A DNA stretch of 33,948 bases from Erythrobacter cryptus DSM 12079 (GCF_000422985.1 NZ_AUHC01000017.1:1-33948), one strand, 5' to 3'; positions 1-7,175 are shown, numbered from the stretch's first letter. Translations and numbers: made by a program. The notes: generated by a model not told the origin, from the sequence alone.

Positions 1-281
1 AGCTGCGGATCGAAGCTGCCCTGCCGGTCGCGCGGGATCTCGATCTCGATCTTACCGGTGTCCGTGGCAACCGTCTTGCGGCCATAGCCATTGCGGCTGT
101 TGCCAGCCTGCTCTTCGTGGCCGAGATGATGATCCATCTCGGCATTAAGCGCGCGTTCGGCCAAGGCCTTCTTCAGCGAATCCAGCAAGCCGCCTTGCTG
201 CAAGGCCGCAGCAGCATCACCGCCAGCCAAAAGTTGATCCAGCAAATCAGACGGGATCACAGGTTCTTTGCGTCGAGACAT
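1..281 (-). CDS. IS256-family (Mutator-like) transposase, N-terminal part, cut by window edge
   Basis: Reading leftwards from an ATG at 281, the translation begins MSRRKEPVIPSDLLDQLLAG, continues through a Leu/Ala-rich helix, and reaches DHHLGHE, NSRNGYGRKTV and IEIEIPRDRQGSFDPQ. These are the conserved N-terminal blocks of IS256-family transposases. About 93 codons are visible; the DDE catalytic domain lies outside the window. A Shine-Dalgarno-like AAGGAG (about 288-293 on the minus strand) sits 6-7 bases before the ATG. Intactness cannot be judged from this fragment. Confidence 0.85.
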   Translation of the reverse strand, partial: MSRRKEPVIPSDLLDQLLAGGDAAAALQQGGLLDSLKKALAERALNAEMDHHLGHEEQAGNSRNGYGRKTVATDTGKIEIEIPRDRQGSFDPQ

Positions 282-336
282 AGTGGGACTCCTTCTTACC
301 CATTATGCCCGCCCACACACGAAATTCCTGACAGTC
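1..336 (-). mobile_element. IS256-family insertion sequence, partial (one end inside the window)
   Basis: The element enters from the left edge and ends near 336. There its sequence stops abruptly inside an IS3-family transposase reading frame: the OrfB sequence is normal up to the codons for KAA (about 337-345) and then becomes unrelated. The stretch 282-336, upstream of the transposase start, is the short non-coding end typical of IS256/Mutator-like elements. The exact boundary and target duplication cannot be confirmed because the other end lies outside the window. Confidence 0.75.
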
Positions 337-1001
337 CGCGGCCTTGTCGCTCACCGTCGTCTTGACCGGCTTACCGCGGATCACGCCTTGCAGGCCCAGA
401 TCCCGCATCAGCCGTTCGACCGTGCAGCGGGCAATATCGAAGCCCTCGCGCTGCATCTGGCGCCACACCTTGCGCACACCGTAGACCTTGAAGTTGGCAT
501 CGAATACGCGGCGCACTTCCACCTTCATCGCCTCGTCGCGCTGAGCGCGTGGCGACAGACGCGACGGATCGCAGCGCTGTGCCACACGCTCGTGGTAGGT
601 GGATGGGGCGATCGGCAGAACCCGGCAGATCGGCTCGACCCCATACTCACCGCGATGCTCATCAATGAAGCTCGTCATCGCTTGAACGGGCGGTCGAGCT
701 CCGCCTGGGCAAAATATGCAGAAGCCTTGCGCAGGATCTCGTTGGCCTGCCGCAGCTCCCGGTTCTCGCGTTCCAGCGCCTTCAGCCGGTCGGCCACCTC
801 GACCGGAACGCCGGCACGCTTGCCGCTGTTCACCTCGACCTTCTTTACCCACTCCAGCAGCGTGTGACCCGAGCAGCCAATCATCGCCGCTATGGATGTG
901 ACCGCTGCCCACCGGGAGGGATAATCGCCCTCCTGGTCCAGCACCAGGCGGACCGCCCGCTCACGCACCTCAGGGGAAAACTTGTTCGTCGTCTTGCTCA
1001 T
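337..1001 (-). pseudogene. IS3-family transposase OrfA plus truncated OrfB
   Basis: OrfA (1001 to 675, 108 residues) begins [20 protein letters not shown]. It has the helix-turn-helix typical of IS3 OrfA and ends in a leucine-zipper-like helix ([20 protein letters not shown]). OrfB lies in the -1 frame relative to OrfA and overlaps it, the usual arrangement for making a fused OrfAB by frameshifting. OrfB shows the conserved N-terminal blocks FIDEHRGEYGVEPICRVL, YGVRKVWRQM and RGKPVKTTVSDKAA. It then runs into IS256-family end sequence, so the DDE integrase core is missing and the enzyme cannot be active. Confidence 0.88.
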
Positions 1002-1054
1002 CGTGGACCCTACCTCTCAGGAGTTAGGGCCTCCGGCAATCCCGGGGCGGTTCA
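337..1054 (-). mobile_element. IS3-family insertion sequence, truncated by the IS256-family element
   Basis: The right end of the element is at 1054, where the minus strand begins TGAACCGCCCCGGG, a TGA-starting terminus usual in the IS3 family. It continues through orfA and the first part of orfB and is then broken at about 336/337. Roughly the distal half, including the catalytic core and the other terminal repeat, is missing from the window. Confidence 0.8.
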
Positions 1055-1274
1055 CATCCGCCGCAGCACAGTCTCTCTCATCAGGCCAAAGCTGGAGCGG
1101 ATCGGCGCATGGGAGACGCAAGGTCGGCTAATGTTGGGCCACATCCGACCGAACGTCTCGGACAAGTATGCCACCCCCTATCATGCAGAATATCTGATCG
1201 ACGCGCTTCGACTGACCGAGGAGTTGATCGACCGCATCGAAGCCGCTGCCCCAGGGGCGTTCTCGTCGGATTAG
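1055..1274 (+). pseudogene. Tyrosine recombinase (integrase), C-terminal remnant cut by the IS3 element
   Basis: Immediately after the IS3 end the + strand reads [19 protein letters not shown], then LGHIRPNVSDKYATPYHAEY, and stops at 1274. The IRRS block fits the second-arginine box of tyrosine recombinases, LGH the following His box, and the Tyr of SDKYA the nucleophile position. Only about 72 residues remain, and the N-terminal and core-binding domains are gone. Its 3' end lies about 80 bp from the left copy of the direct repeat at 1354, a usual distance between an integrase gene and its attachment site. The exact recombinase subgroup cannot be told from this piece. Confidence 0.6.
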
Positions 1275-1280
1275 CCAGGA

Positions 1281-1343
1281 TTTCGCCGGAGTTTCGCCGG
1301 AGCTTGGCAAGCTGGCAATTCAGAAAACGGCGGAAAAGCTGGC
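1281..1343. repeat. Short direct repeats next to the left attachment-like site
   Basis: Between the integrase remnant and the 38-bp repeat are a perfect tandem 11-mer TTTCGCCGGAG (1281-1291 and 1292-1302) and a second pair AAGCTGGC (1309-1316 and 1336-1343). They could be arm-type binding sites for the recombinase, but this is inference. The rest of 1275-1572 holds the 38-bp repeat and no gene. Confidence 0.4.
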
Positions 1344-1353
1344 GCCCCGCCCT

Positions 1354-1391
1354 GGATAAGCATAACGAATACGAGTCGCCGTTTGCACTAC
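1354..1391 (+). repeat. Attachment-like direct repeat, left copy
   Basis: This 38-bp stretch matches 6582-6619 at 33 positions without gaps. The two conserved blocks are GGATAARCATAACGAATA (R = G here, A in the right copy) and TCGCCGTTTGCACTAC (1376-1391), separated by a 4-bp centre that differs: CGAG here, TATC in the right copy. The inner flanks GCATAACG and CGTTTGC are weakly inverted to one another. Conserved arms around a variable centre are what one expects of a tyrosine recombinase core site. The other copy is 5228 bp away. Confidence 0.65.
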
Positions 1392-1572
1392 TATAGAACC
1401 GCCGCCGGGCACCGGTAGCTGCCCTATGGCGTAGTGCGCCGCCGCTGATTATTCGAGTAGCTTCGATGGTGGGATCAACGGCCCACACTTTCGAGCCTCC
1501 CGATGGCAAGCTGCCTCTGCCGCCGATGTAGATAGCGCTTTGTCGGTTTGCGTAGTGCAATTACCTCGGCGG

Positions 1573-2520
1573 ATGAGGGGAACCAGATTGAATCCTTGGC
1601 CAGTGATACCCGCCGATGTTGTCGCTTGGTTCCGCGGTGTCTTCGCGGACGCAAACCGCCGCGTGTGCGAACGTCTGGTCAATCTCCCCAACATCCGCGA
1701 GACATCGCTCGATGACGGTTTGATTGAAGCGCTGATCCCCGACAGCGCGCCGACGCTCCTTCCTTCGGGTGCGATCATCCGCATGGATACTCACAACATC
1801 GGTGGTTTGCGGCGCTTAGGCGCTCCCCATTGGGATTGGGACTTTCCGCAACGCCGGCGTTGGGAAACGGCGGATATTGCGATCCTCGTCTTCGTCTATC
1901 GACGCGACAAGCTGGTGGCGAAGAAGATTGGCCTGCTCCAGTCCAAGCGCCTCTTTCCGACCAACCATGATGTCGAGGACGAGGATGAAATTGGCTTCCT
2001 TCATGGCATGAATGCATTCATCCGCCGCGACGGGCAGCAAGCAGCCGCCGCGCTCCACCGAACCTACAGCTTCGACGAAAGCTGCACCTTCGCCGCAATC
2101 CAGGCTGGACACCGACAGGTCGAGCTGATCGACACGCTCAATCGGGATTTCGGCAAGGCCGTCTTCTACCTGCTCTACGCACCGCCTGAGCTTCCCTACG
2201 CAATTACCTATCCCCTGCGACAACGAATCCGCGTTGACGACATTCCGGTTGGAAATCGGGTGGTCGATGCCGACAACGTCCACCGTGCCCTTGCAGAACT
2301 CAATGACGGCCAATCTCCTACCTTCAGCCTGTTGAAGTCCGCCTGCGTTGGGCGGGATTGGCCGCTCGAAACTTGGGCTGCCGATCTGCTGCTGACCTGT
2401 CAGGTTGGACAGCAATTCGATGACAGCAACGACGATCGCGTCCGCTATTTCCTCGAACGCCGATCGGGCCCCATTGGAGCGGCTCTCGCCGCATCAATTA
2501 CCCTGCCGGACGAGGTCTGA
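1573..2520 (+). CDS. Uncharacterised protein with a possible PD-(D/E)XK-like nuclease motif
   Basis: About 315 residues; I do not recognise the family by name. Near residue 98 the sequence reads WETADIAILVFVYRR, an acidic residue (D101) leading into a hydrophobic strand. About 22 residues later comes KKIGLLQSKRL, with Q123-S-K125. The D...(E/Q)xK spacing with flanking strands resembles the PD-(D/E)XK nuclease core, but this is motif reading only. A hydrophobic YLLYAPPELPYAITYP stretch follows. The start is uncertain: ATG at 1573 is used here, but a TTG at 1588 has a better-placed AGGGGA, and the frame is open back to a TTG at 1540. It is followed after 3 bases by a second unknown gene, so the two are probably one operon. 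The pair sits inside the repeat-bounded segment beside a SPARSA system, which suggests but does not prove a defence role. Confidence 0.7.
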   Translation: MRGTRLNPWPVIPADVVAWFRGVFADANRRVCERLVNLPNIRETSLDDGLIEALIPDSAPTLLPSGAIIRMDTHNIGGLRRLGAPHWDWDFPQRRRWETADIAILVFVYRRDKLVAKKIGLLQSKRLFPTNHDVEDEDEIGFLHGMNAFIRRDGQQAAAALHRTYSFDESCTFAAIQAGHRQVELIDTLNRDFGKAVFYLLYAPPELPYAITYPLRQRIRVDDIPVGNRVVDADNVHRALAELNDGQSPTFSLLKSACVGRDWPLETWAADLLLTCQVGQQFDDSNDDRVRYFLERRSGPIGAALAASITLPDEV

Positions 2521-2523
2521 ACC

Positions 2524-3138
2524 ATGCGAAGTGGCGATATCCCCTTCAAGTTCGATCTGACCGATCTCCTCGCCCGCGCTCGCCGCCAAGTCACTGGCCG
2601 GCTGGGGGACGTCACCTTGAACTTGCCTTTCATCAGCATTGCGGTCAGCCCTCAAGATCGCGAGCGCCGGATGGCGCGCGAGATCGTCCTCCGTTTGCGC
2701 GATCGGCGTGTCCTATCCGCGTGGGAATGTTGTGACGATTGCATCGAGAAAGCCCTCACCTCGCTCAACGAAATCCGCCAATTTATCGTCGACAAAGAGG
2801 TGGAACTCGCCGAATTGCAGGACGGACCGCTGTTCCTTCTGCTTGAAGCGATGGCGGCTGGGATTCGACAGTTTATGACTTTCGAGGAGCTGTTGCGGCG
2901 AGACAAGGATGCGCCCCTGCATCCACGGTTCGGCGAGTTTCATCGACCGCCCGACGTGCGCCAAGCCTATTTCGACGATCTCGAAATCTTGCGCGGACAC
3001 CTGAGCCGGTGCCTCGGGCAAATCGCGCTCATTGCCCGCATGCCCGTGCCGACCGAGGGCATCATCGAGAACTATCAGGGGCCGTGGCAGCTAGAAGCCT
3101 ATGAGGCTCCCCATCGGCTGCCAGCACCGCCCGAATGA
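2524..3138 (+). CDS. Uncharacterised protein, partner of the preceding gene
   Basis: 204 residues, not recognised. It starts MRSGDIPFKFDLTDLLARAR, 3 bases after the upstream stop, so translational coupling is likely. The N-terminal third looks like a mixed strand/helix region (GDVTLNLPFISIAV). The middle is strongly helical and acidic, with CCDDC at about residues 74-78 followed by long amphipathic helices. No signal peptide or membrane segment is visible. The tight pairing with the possible nuclease gene suggests a partner such as a regulator, inhibitor or sensor; nothing in the sequence decides between these. A 145-bp gap without a gene separates it from the SIR2-APAZ gene. Confidence 0.65.
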   Translation: MRSGDIPFKFDLTDLLARARRQVTGRLGDVTLNLPFISIAVSPQDRERRMAREIVLRLRDRRVLSAWECCDDCIEKALTSLNEIRQFIVDKEVELAELQDGPLFLLLEAMAAGIRQFMTFEELLRRDKDAPLHPRFGEFHRPPDVRQAYFDDLEILRGHLSRCLGQIALIARMPVPTEGIIENYQGPWQLEAYEAPHRLPAPPE

Positions 3139-3283
3139 CCTGCGCCGCGGCTGCGCGGAAGCCCACGTGCTTACAGGAGGTAGCATCGCTTCCCGCAGCT
3201 ACCGATCACAAGGTTGAGCCGAGAGAACCATTAGAGAACAAAATCTGCTGGCGAAGGCTCGTGGATCGGTTAGGCATAGTCCG

Positions 3284-5017
3284 ATGGAGAGCATAACGAG
3301 CCTGAGCGAGCTATCGAGCGATGATTTTGCGCGGCGCTTTGCGCTGCGACCAGGCCAGTTGATGTGGTTGCTCGGCGCGGGCGCGTCAGTGTCCGCTGGT
3401 ATTCCAAGCGCTTGGGATATGATCTGGCAGTTCAAGCAGACCTTATTCGTCGCCCAGCGCAAGGCGTCGCCGCAGAGTGTCGCCGATCTCGGCAATCCGG
3501 CTATCCGCGCGTTGTTGGACTCGCATATTGCGAGTTCCGAGCGACTACCCCCGCCGGGTTCGCCGGACGAATACGCGGCGCTGTTCGAAGCAACCTACCC
3601 GGTGGAGCGCGACCGCACGACTTTCATTCAAGGCATGATTAGCGGCGCGAAGCTGGCCTATGGCCATCTTGCTCTCGCGTCACTTCTAAAAGCGGGCCAC
3701 ACTCAACTCGTCTGGACTACCAATTTCGACCACTTGATAGAAGATGCCTGCGCGAGAACGTATGGCACAACGGGCACGTTGAGCATCGTTGCACTCGACG
3801 CTCCGGAATTGGCAGGGCAATTGATCGGCGCGCAGAAATGGCCGATCGCAGTAAAGTTGCACGGCGATTTCCGCTCGCGTCGGCTTAAAAACACAACCGA
3901 TGAGCTGCGCCAGCAGGATGCCGCGCTTCGTCAGCAGCTCGTGGATGCCTGCCGCCGATCCGGCCTCGTAGTCGCCGGCTACAGCGGACGCGACGATTCA
4001 GTGATGGACGCACTTGAAGCGGCACTCGATCAGCCGGGCGGTTATCCTGGTGGACTGTTCTGGCTGCATCGCGGTAGCGATCCACCGCTTGAACGGGTCA
4101 TCCGACTTCTCAAGTGCGCCAACGACGCGGGTGTTGAATGCGGGCTGGTGCGGATTGAGAGCTTCGACGAGATATTACGTGATCTGGTGCGGCTGCTGCC
4201 CGCGCTCGACACATCTGCTCTCAACGCGCTGGCAACGGGACGGTCGCGCGTGTCAGGCGCTCCCGAGCCCTCGGGCCAGCGAGGCTGGCCCCTCATTCGG
4301 CTCAATGGGCTTGCCGTCACCATCCCGGCCAATTGCCGCAAGCTGGTATGCACGATCGAGGGTGTCGCGGCGGCGCGCGCGGCGGTCGCCGAGGCCAACG
4401 CGCGCCTGATCGTAACCCGCACCCAAGCGGGGGTGCTCGGCTTCGGAAGCGATGCTGAGTTCCATCGAGTGTTCGACCCGTTCGGAATCACTGCTTTTGA
4501 TCTGGCCACCTTCGAAAAGCGGCGCCTGCGCTATGAGTCTGGCGAACGCGGCCTGCTACGCGACGCCTTGGTAGAGGCGCTGTGTGCCGCCAAGAATGTT
4601 CGTGCGATCCGCCGCCGTAGCGCTGATTTGCTCGTGCCAGTAGATCCCGCCGACAGCGCATGGGATGGGCTTCGCGGGATAACTCGTCAGACGACTGGCG
4701 CTGTGCCCAAACACCCGAACCTGAAATGGCACGAGGGGGTCGGGGTCCGGCTTGACTGGGCGGACGACGGTCTGTGGCTGCTGCTTGATCCAAAGATCGT
4801 GTTCGAGGGCGTAACAGACGAGACTAAGGCGATCACCGCCGACTTCGCGCGCGAGCGGACGGTGAAGCGTTATAATCGTGACCTGGATCGGCTCATCGAC
4901 TTTTGGGCAAAGCACCTCGCCGGCGAAGCGCTTCCGGCGCTTTCGATTGGCGACGGGATTGATGCGCGCTTCGCCGTTGGGAAGAACACGGCCTTCTCTA
5001 AGCTGGTGCAGCCATGA
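3284..5017 (+). CDS. SIR2-APAZ protein, effector subunit of a SPARSA short-Argonaute system
   Basis: 577 residues. The N-terminal half is a SIR2-like NAD-binding domain: LLGAGAS (G31-A-G-A-S) is the Rossmann loop, TTNFD lies at 145-149, KLHGD at 191-195 with H193 in the usual catalytic position, and GYSGRDD at 232-238. From about residue 310 the protein becomes an APAZ domain, the region that in known systems replaces the Argonaute N-terminal lobes and holds the nucleic acid with the partner. Its stop overlaps the Argonaute start by 4 bases (ATGA at 5014-5017). In characterised SPARSA pairs the complex loads an RNA guide, recognises invader DNA and hydrolyses NAD+, causing growth arrest or death of the infected cell. 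All key SIR2 motifs appear intact here. Confidence 0.93.
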   Translation: MESITSLSELSSDDFARRFALRPGQLMWLLGAGASVSAGIPSAWDMIWQFKQTLFVAQRKASPQSVADLGNPAIRALLDSHIASSERLPPPGSPDEYAALFEATYPVERDRTTFIQGMISGAKLAYGHLALASLLKAGHTQLVWTTNFDHLIEDACARTYGTTGTLSIVALDAPELAGQLIGAQKWPIAVKLHGDFRSRRLKNTTDELRQQDAALRQQLVDACRRSGLVVAGYSGRDDSVMDALEAALDQPGGYPGGLFWLHRGSDPPLERVIRLLKCANDAGVECGLVRIESFDEILRDLVRLLPALDTSALNALATGRSRVSGAPEPSGQRGWPLIRLNGLAVTIPANCRKLVCTIEGVAAARAAVAEANARLIVTRTQAGVLGFGSDAEFHRVFDPFGITAFDLATFEKRRLRYESGERGLLRDALVEALCAAKNVRAIRRRSADLLVPVDPADSAWDGLRGITRQTTGAVPKHPNLKWHEGVGVRLDWADDGLWLLLDPKIVFEGVTDETKAITADFARERTVKRYNRDLDRLIDFWAKHLAGEALPALSIGDGIDARFAVGKNTAFSKLVQP

Positions 5018-6429
5018 CGAGCGAGATCGCGCCCACCATATGGTATCCCGAGCCCGAGCTGGTGTTTCATCCCGAGCGGACGAGCGAACGCGACATCCAT
5101 CCGCTGCGCGGGCTCAAGCGTTTCGGCCCCCATTCGCGCGGATTGGTGCAATCACCGATCCGAGTGGCGACATTGGCGCCGGCCGGCGAGTCAGAACGCC
5201 TGTTCGCGTTCATGCGCGAGCTGAGCCAAAGCGTGCGCCCGGTCGAGCGAACCGACTATCTGCCGGACTGGCCGGGCTTCAATACGGTGTTTGACATGCG
5301 CGTGACGGCGGCAGCCAAGAAATGCCGTGTCGAGCTGGACGGATCGTTTGAGAGCGAGATGGCACAATCGGCGATGCCGCACGTGTTGCTCGCTGAACAG
5401 CTCGTCCGTGCAATCCAGCCGCTTGAAGCGTTCCGTAGCGAGTTCGATGTCTTGTTCATCTACCTGCCGCAGCGATGGGAGCGTGGCTTCTACGGCGTGG
5501 GGGACGATTTCGATCTCCACGACCATCTCAAGGCTTACACGGCCGCGCGCGGGATGCCGATCCAGATCGTGCGTGAAGACAAGGCACTCGCTTATCGCTG
5601 CCGTGCGAGCGTGATGTGGCGAGTGGGCCTGGCGCTATATGCCAAGGCCGGCGGCGTTCCCTGGAAGCTAGCCGATGTCGATCCAGAGACCGCCTATATC
5701 GGCATTTCCTATGCGGTGCGGTCGAACGGTGCCGACAAACCGCGGTTTGTGACCTGTTGCAGCCAGGTGTTCGACGCGGAGGGCGCTGGCCTCGAATTTA
5801 TCGCCTACGACACCGCCGACGTGCAGGTGCAGCGCGACAATCCCTTTTTATCACAGGCCGAGATGTTCCGGGTCATCACGCGGTCGATGACGCTATATCG
5901 TCACCGACATGGTGGACGCTCACCACGGCGGGTGATGGTCCACAAGTCGACCGAGTTCAAAGACGCCGAAGTGCTCGGCTGCTTCGAGGCGTTGCCGCTG
6001 TGCGAGGCGGTCGACTTGATTCAGGTTGTCGAGGATGTGGGCTGGCGCGGCGCGCGTTGGGAACGCGATCAGGCCAATCCGGGAGGTCAGGCGGCGGCAT
6101 TTCCAGTCAAGCGCGGCTCATTGATCGGGCTTGGCGAGCGCGAGGCGCTGCTGTGGATGCACGGTGCCGTCGAGACTCTTGGGCCGAAAACCTATTTTCA
6201 GGGTCAACGCGGCACGCCGCGTCCGATCCGACTTGTCCGCCATGCCGGGCACGGCACGTGGGACGACAGCGCCCGCGCGGCACTCGCCTTGTCGAAGATG
6301 AACTGGAACAACGACGGGCTGTATGATCCGCTACCCGTAACGATGAGCTATGCGAAGGTTCTTGCGCGTGTCCTTAAGCGCATGACGAATCTGGGCAGCA
6401 CGCCCTACCAGTTCCGATTCTTCATGTAG
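5014..6429 (+). CDS. Short prokaryotic Argonaute (MID-PIWI), catalytically inactive
   Basis: 471 residues, the usual length for short pAgos that have only MID and PIWI domains. The MID region includes the helix HLKAYTAARGMPIQIV. The PIWI domain begins near YIGISYAVR, where S232 stands in place of the first catalytic Asp. The second block reads VMVHKSTEF (H310-K311) instead of a DG-type motif, so the slicer tetrad is lost, as expected for the short clade. The C-terminus ends PYQFRFFM, a hydrophobic tail like those of other Argonautes. It is translationally coupled to the upstream SIR2-APAZ gene, with which it would form the guide-binding heterodimer. No other gene follows before the right repeat. 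Confidence 0.93.
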   Translation: MTSEIAPTIWYPEPELVFHPERTSERDIHPLRGLKRFGPHSRGLVQSPIRVATLAPAGESERLFAFMRELSQSVRPVERTDYLPDWPGFNTVFDMRVTAAAKKCRVELDGSFESEMAQSAMPHVLLAEQLVRAIQPLEAFRSEFDVLFIYLPQRWERGFYGVGDDFDLHDHLKAYTAARGMPIQIVREDKALAYRCRASVMWRVGLALYAKAGGVPWKLADVDPETAYIGISYAVRSNGADKPRFVTCCSQVFDAEGAGLEFIAYDTADVQVQRDNPFLSQAEMFRVITRSMTLYRHRHGGRSPRRVMVHKSTEFKDAEVLGCFEALPLCEAVDLIQVVEDVGWRGARWERDQANPGGQAAAFPVKRGSLIGLGEREALLWMHGAVETLGPKTYFQGQRGTPRPIRLVRHAGHGTWDDSARAALALSKMNWNNDGLYDPLPVTMSYAKVLARVLKRMTNLGSTPYQFRFFM

Positions 6430-6776
6430 GGAGAACGGGTTTCACCGGGTAGGATTCGAACTTTTTGCCGCCAGCGACCGTCGTGCCTACGATCATGCAA
6501 ATCCTGAGTTTTCGCAGATCGTAGCCTGTGCGGCTTACGCGCATAAACGGCGGCCGACGGCGGAATTTGGTGCTCCGCACCGGATAAACATAACGAATAT
6601 ATCTCGCCGTTTGCACTACCCTAGTGCCGCTTCGTGACGACTCCCACCGCCCTGAACCGGCGAGAGTGACCGCAAGCCCTACCCGGTCCTGGGAAGTAGG
6701 GTCACGCTGGTTCCGTGAGTTTGCCGGAGACAAAGGGATGGTTGTCAAAGCGGCGGTTCCGTGCTAAGAACTGCGA
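6430..6776. other. Intergenic region holding the right attachment-like repeat and a hairpin
   Basis: These 347 bases carry no convincing gene. They contain the right copy of the 38-bp repeat (6582-6619). They also contain an imperfect hairpin: GTGAC (6666-6670) and CCCTAC (6678-6683) face GTAGGGTCAC (6696-6705), with a bulge on the left arm. A tRNA T-loop-like TTCGAATCC is present on the minus strand near 6452-6460 without a pairing stem. The segment right of the repeat presumably holds the promoter of the metal-resistance genes, but no clear -35/-10 pair could be assigned. Confidence 0.5.
6582..6619 (+). repeat. Attachment-like direct repeat, right copy
   Basis: Right copy of the repeat at 1354-1391, in the same orientation. 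TCGCCGTTTGCACTAC (6604-6619) is identical in both copies. The left block differs at one base, and the centre is TATC instead of CGAG. An AAACGGCGG box lies some 20-30 bp upstream of both copies (1325-1333 and 6545-6553). The repeat follows the Argonaute stop by about 150 bp and so closes the defence cargo. Confidence 0.65.
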
Positions 6777-7118
6777 ATGGCTCGCATTTTGGCAACGATC
6801 ATGATGTGCTTCGTTGCGCTGTCGGTGACAGCGGGCGCGGTCTCGCATGCCGTGGAGCCAGTTGTTGTCTGCCTCGAATCGGACGTGGTTTCAGGCTCTG
6901 GCCACGATGCCGGCGGAAGCGAGCAAGCGCCTTCCAGCGATAACAAAGCCACGCCGCACCAGCATGGCGGATGTCACGGGCATCATCAGGTCGCCCCGCC
7001 GGTTGACGACGGGGTCGGCGCCAGTTTGTCGCTGTCGGCGTCGCCGCCCTCCATCGGCAACGCCAGAGACCTCGTGTCGGCTGGCACAGACCCAGCACTC
7101 CGCCCTCCAAGAGCCTGA
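6777..7118 (+). CDS. Small secreted His-rich protein upstream of the czc operon
   Basis: 113 residues. It begins MARILATIMMCFVALSVTAG, a hydrophobic signal peptide, and after a polar region has HQHGGCHGHH at residues 61-70, a likely metal-binding cluster. The C-terminus is low in complexity and disordered-looking. It lies directly upstream of czcC on the same strand, and its stop codon falls inside a hairpin that precedes czcC. A role as a periplasmic metal chaperone or sensor is inference from the His cluster and the neighbours; I cannot assign a named family. Confidence 0.65.
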   Translation: MARILATIMMCFVALSVTAGAVSHAVEPVVVCLESDVVSGSGHDAGGSEQAPSSDNKATPHQHGGCHGHHQVAPPVDDGVGASLSLSASPPSIGNARDLVSAGTDPALRPPRA

Positions 7119-7164
7119 CGACTCCAACCTAGCCCCGTCTGCGGGGCTTTCCGGAATCGTCAGG
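7114..7164 (+). promoter_or_regulatory. Nested hairpin overlapping the czcC ribosome binding site; possible attenuator
   Basis: The outer arms are CCTGACGACTCC (7114-7125) and GGAATCGTCAGG (7153-7164), 12 bp with one mismatch. Inside lies AGCCCCG-TCTG-CGGGGCT (7131-7148) followed by TT, which resembles a weak terminator. The probable czcC ribosome binding site CAGGAG (7161-7166) overlaps the right outer arm, and the stop codon of the His-rich gene (7116-7118) lies in the left arm. Ribosomes finishing the upstream gene could open the structure. This is a structural reading by eye, not a folded energy estimate. Confidence 0.5.
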
Positions 7165-7175
7165 AGTCTTCGATC

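Noticed and set aside
247..345. C-terminal end of the apparent OrfB frame (DCQEFRVWAGIMGKKESH...)
   Set aside because: These residues are read from the IS256-family terminus and transposase start region, not from a real protein.
6452..6475. tRNA T-loop-like TTCGAATCC on the minus strand, which might mark a tRNA 3' end used as an attachment site
   Set aside because: The bases before it (AAAAG) cannot pair with CCTAC to form the T-stem, and no other tRNA arms are found upstream, so it is not a tRNA gene.
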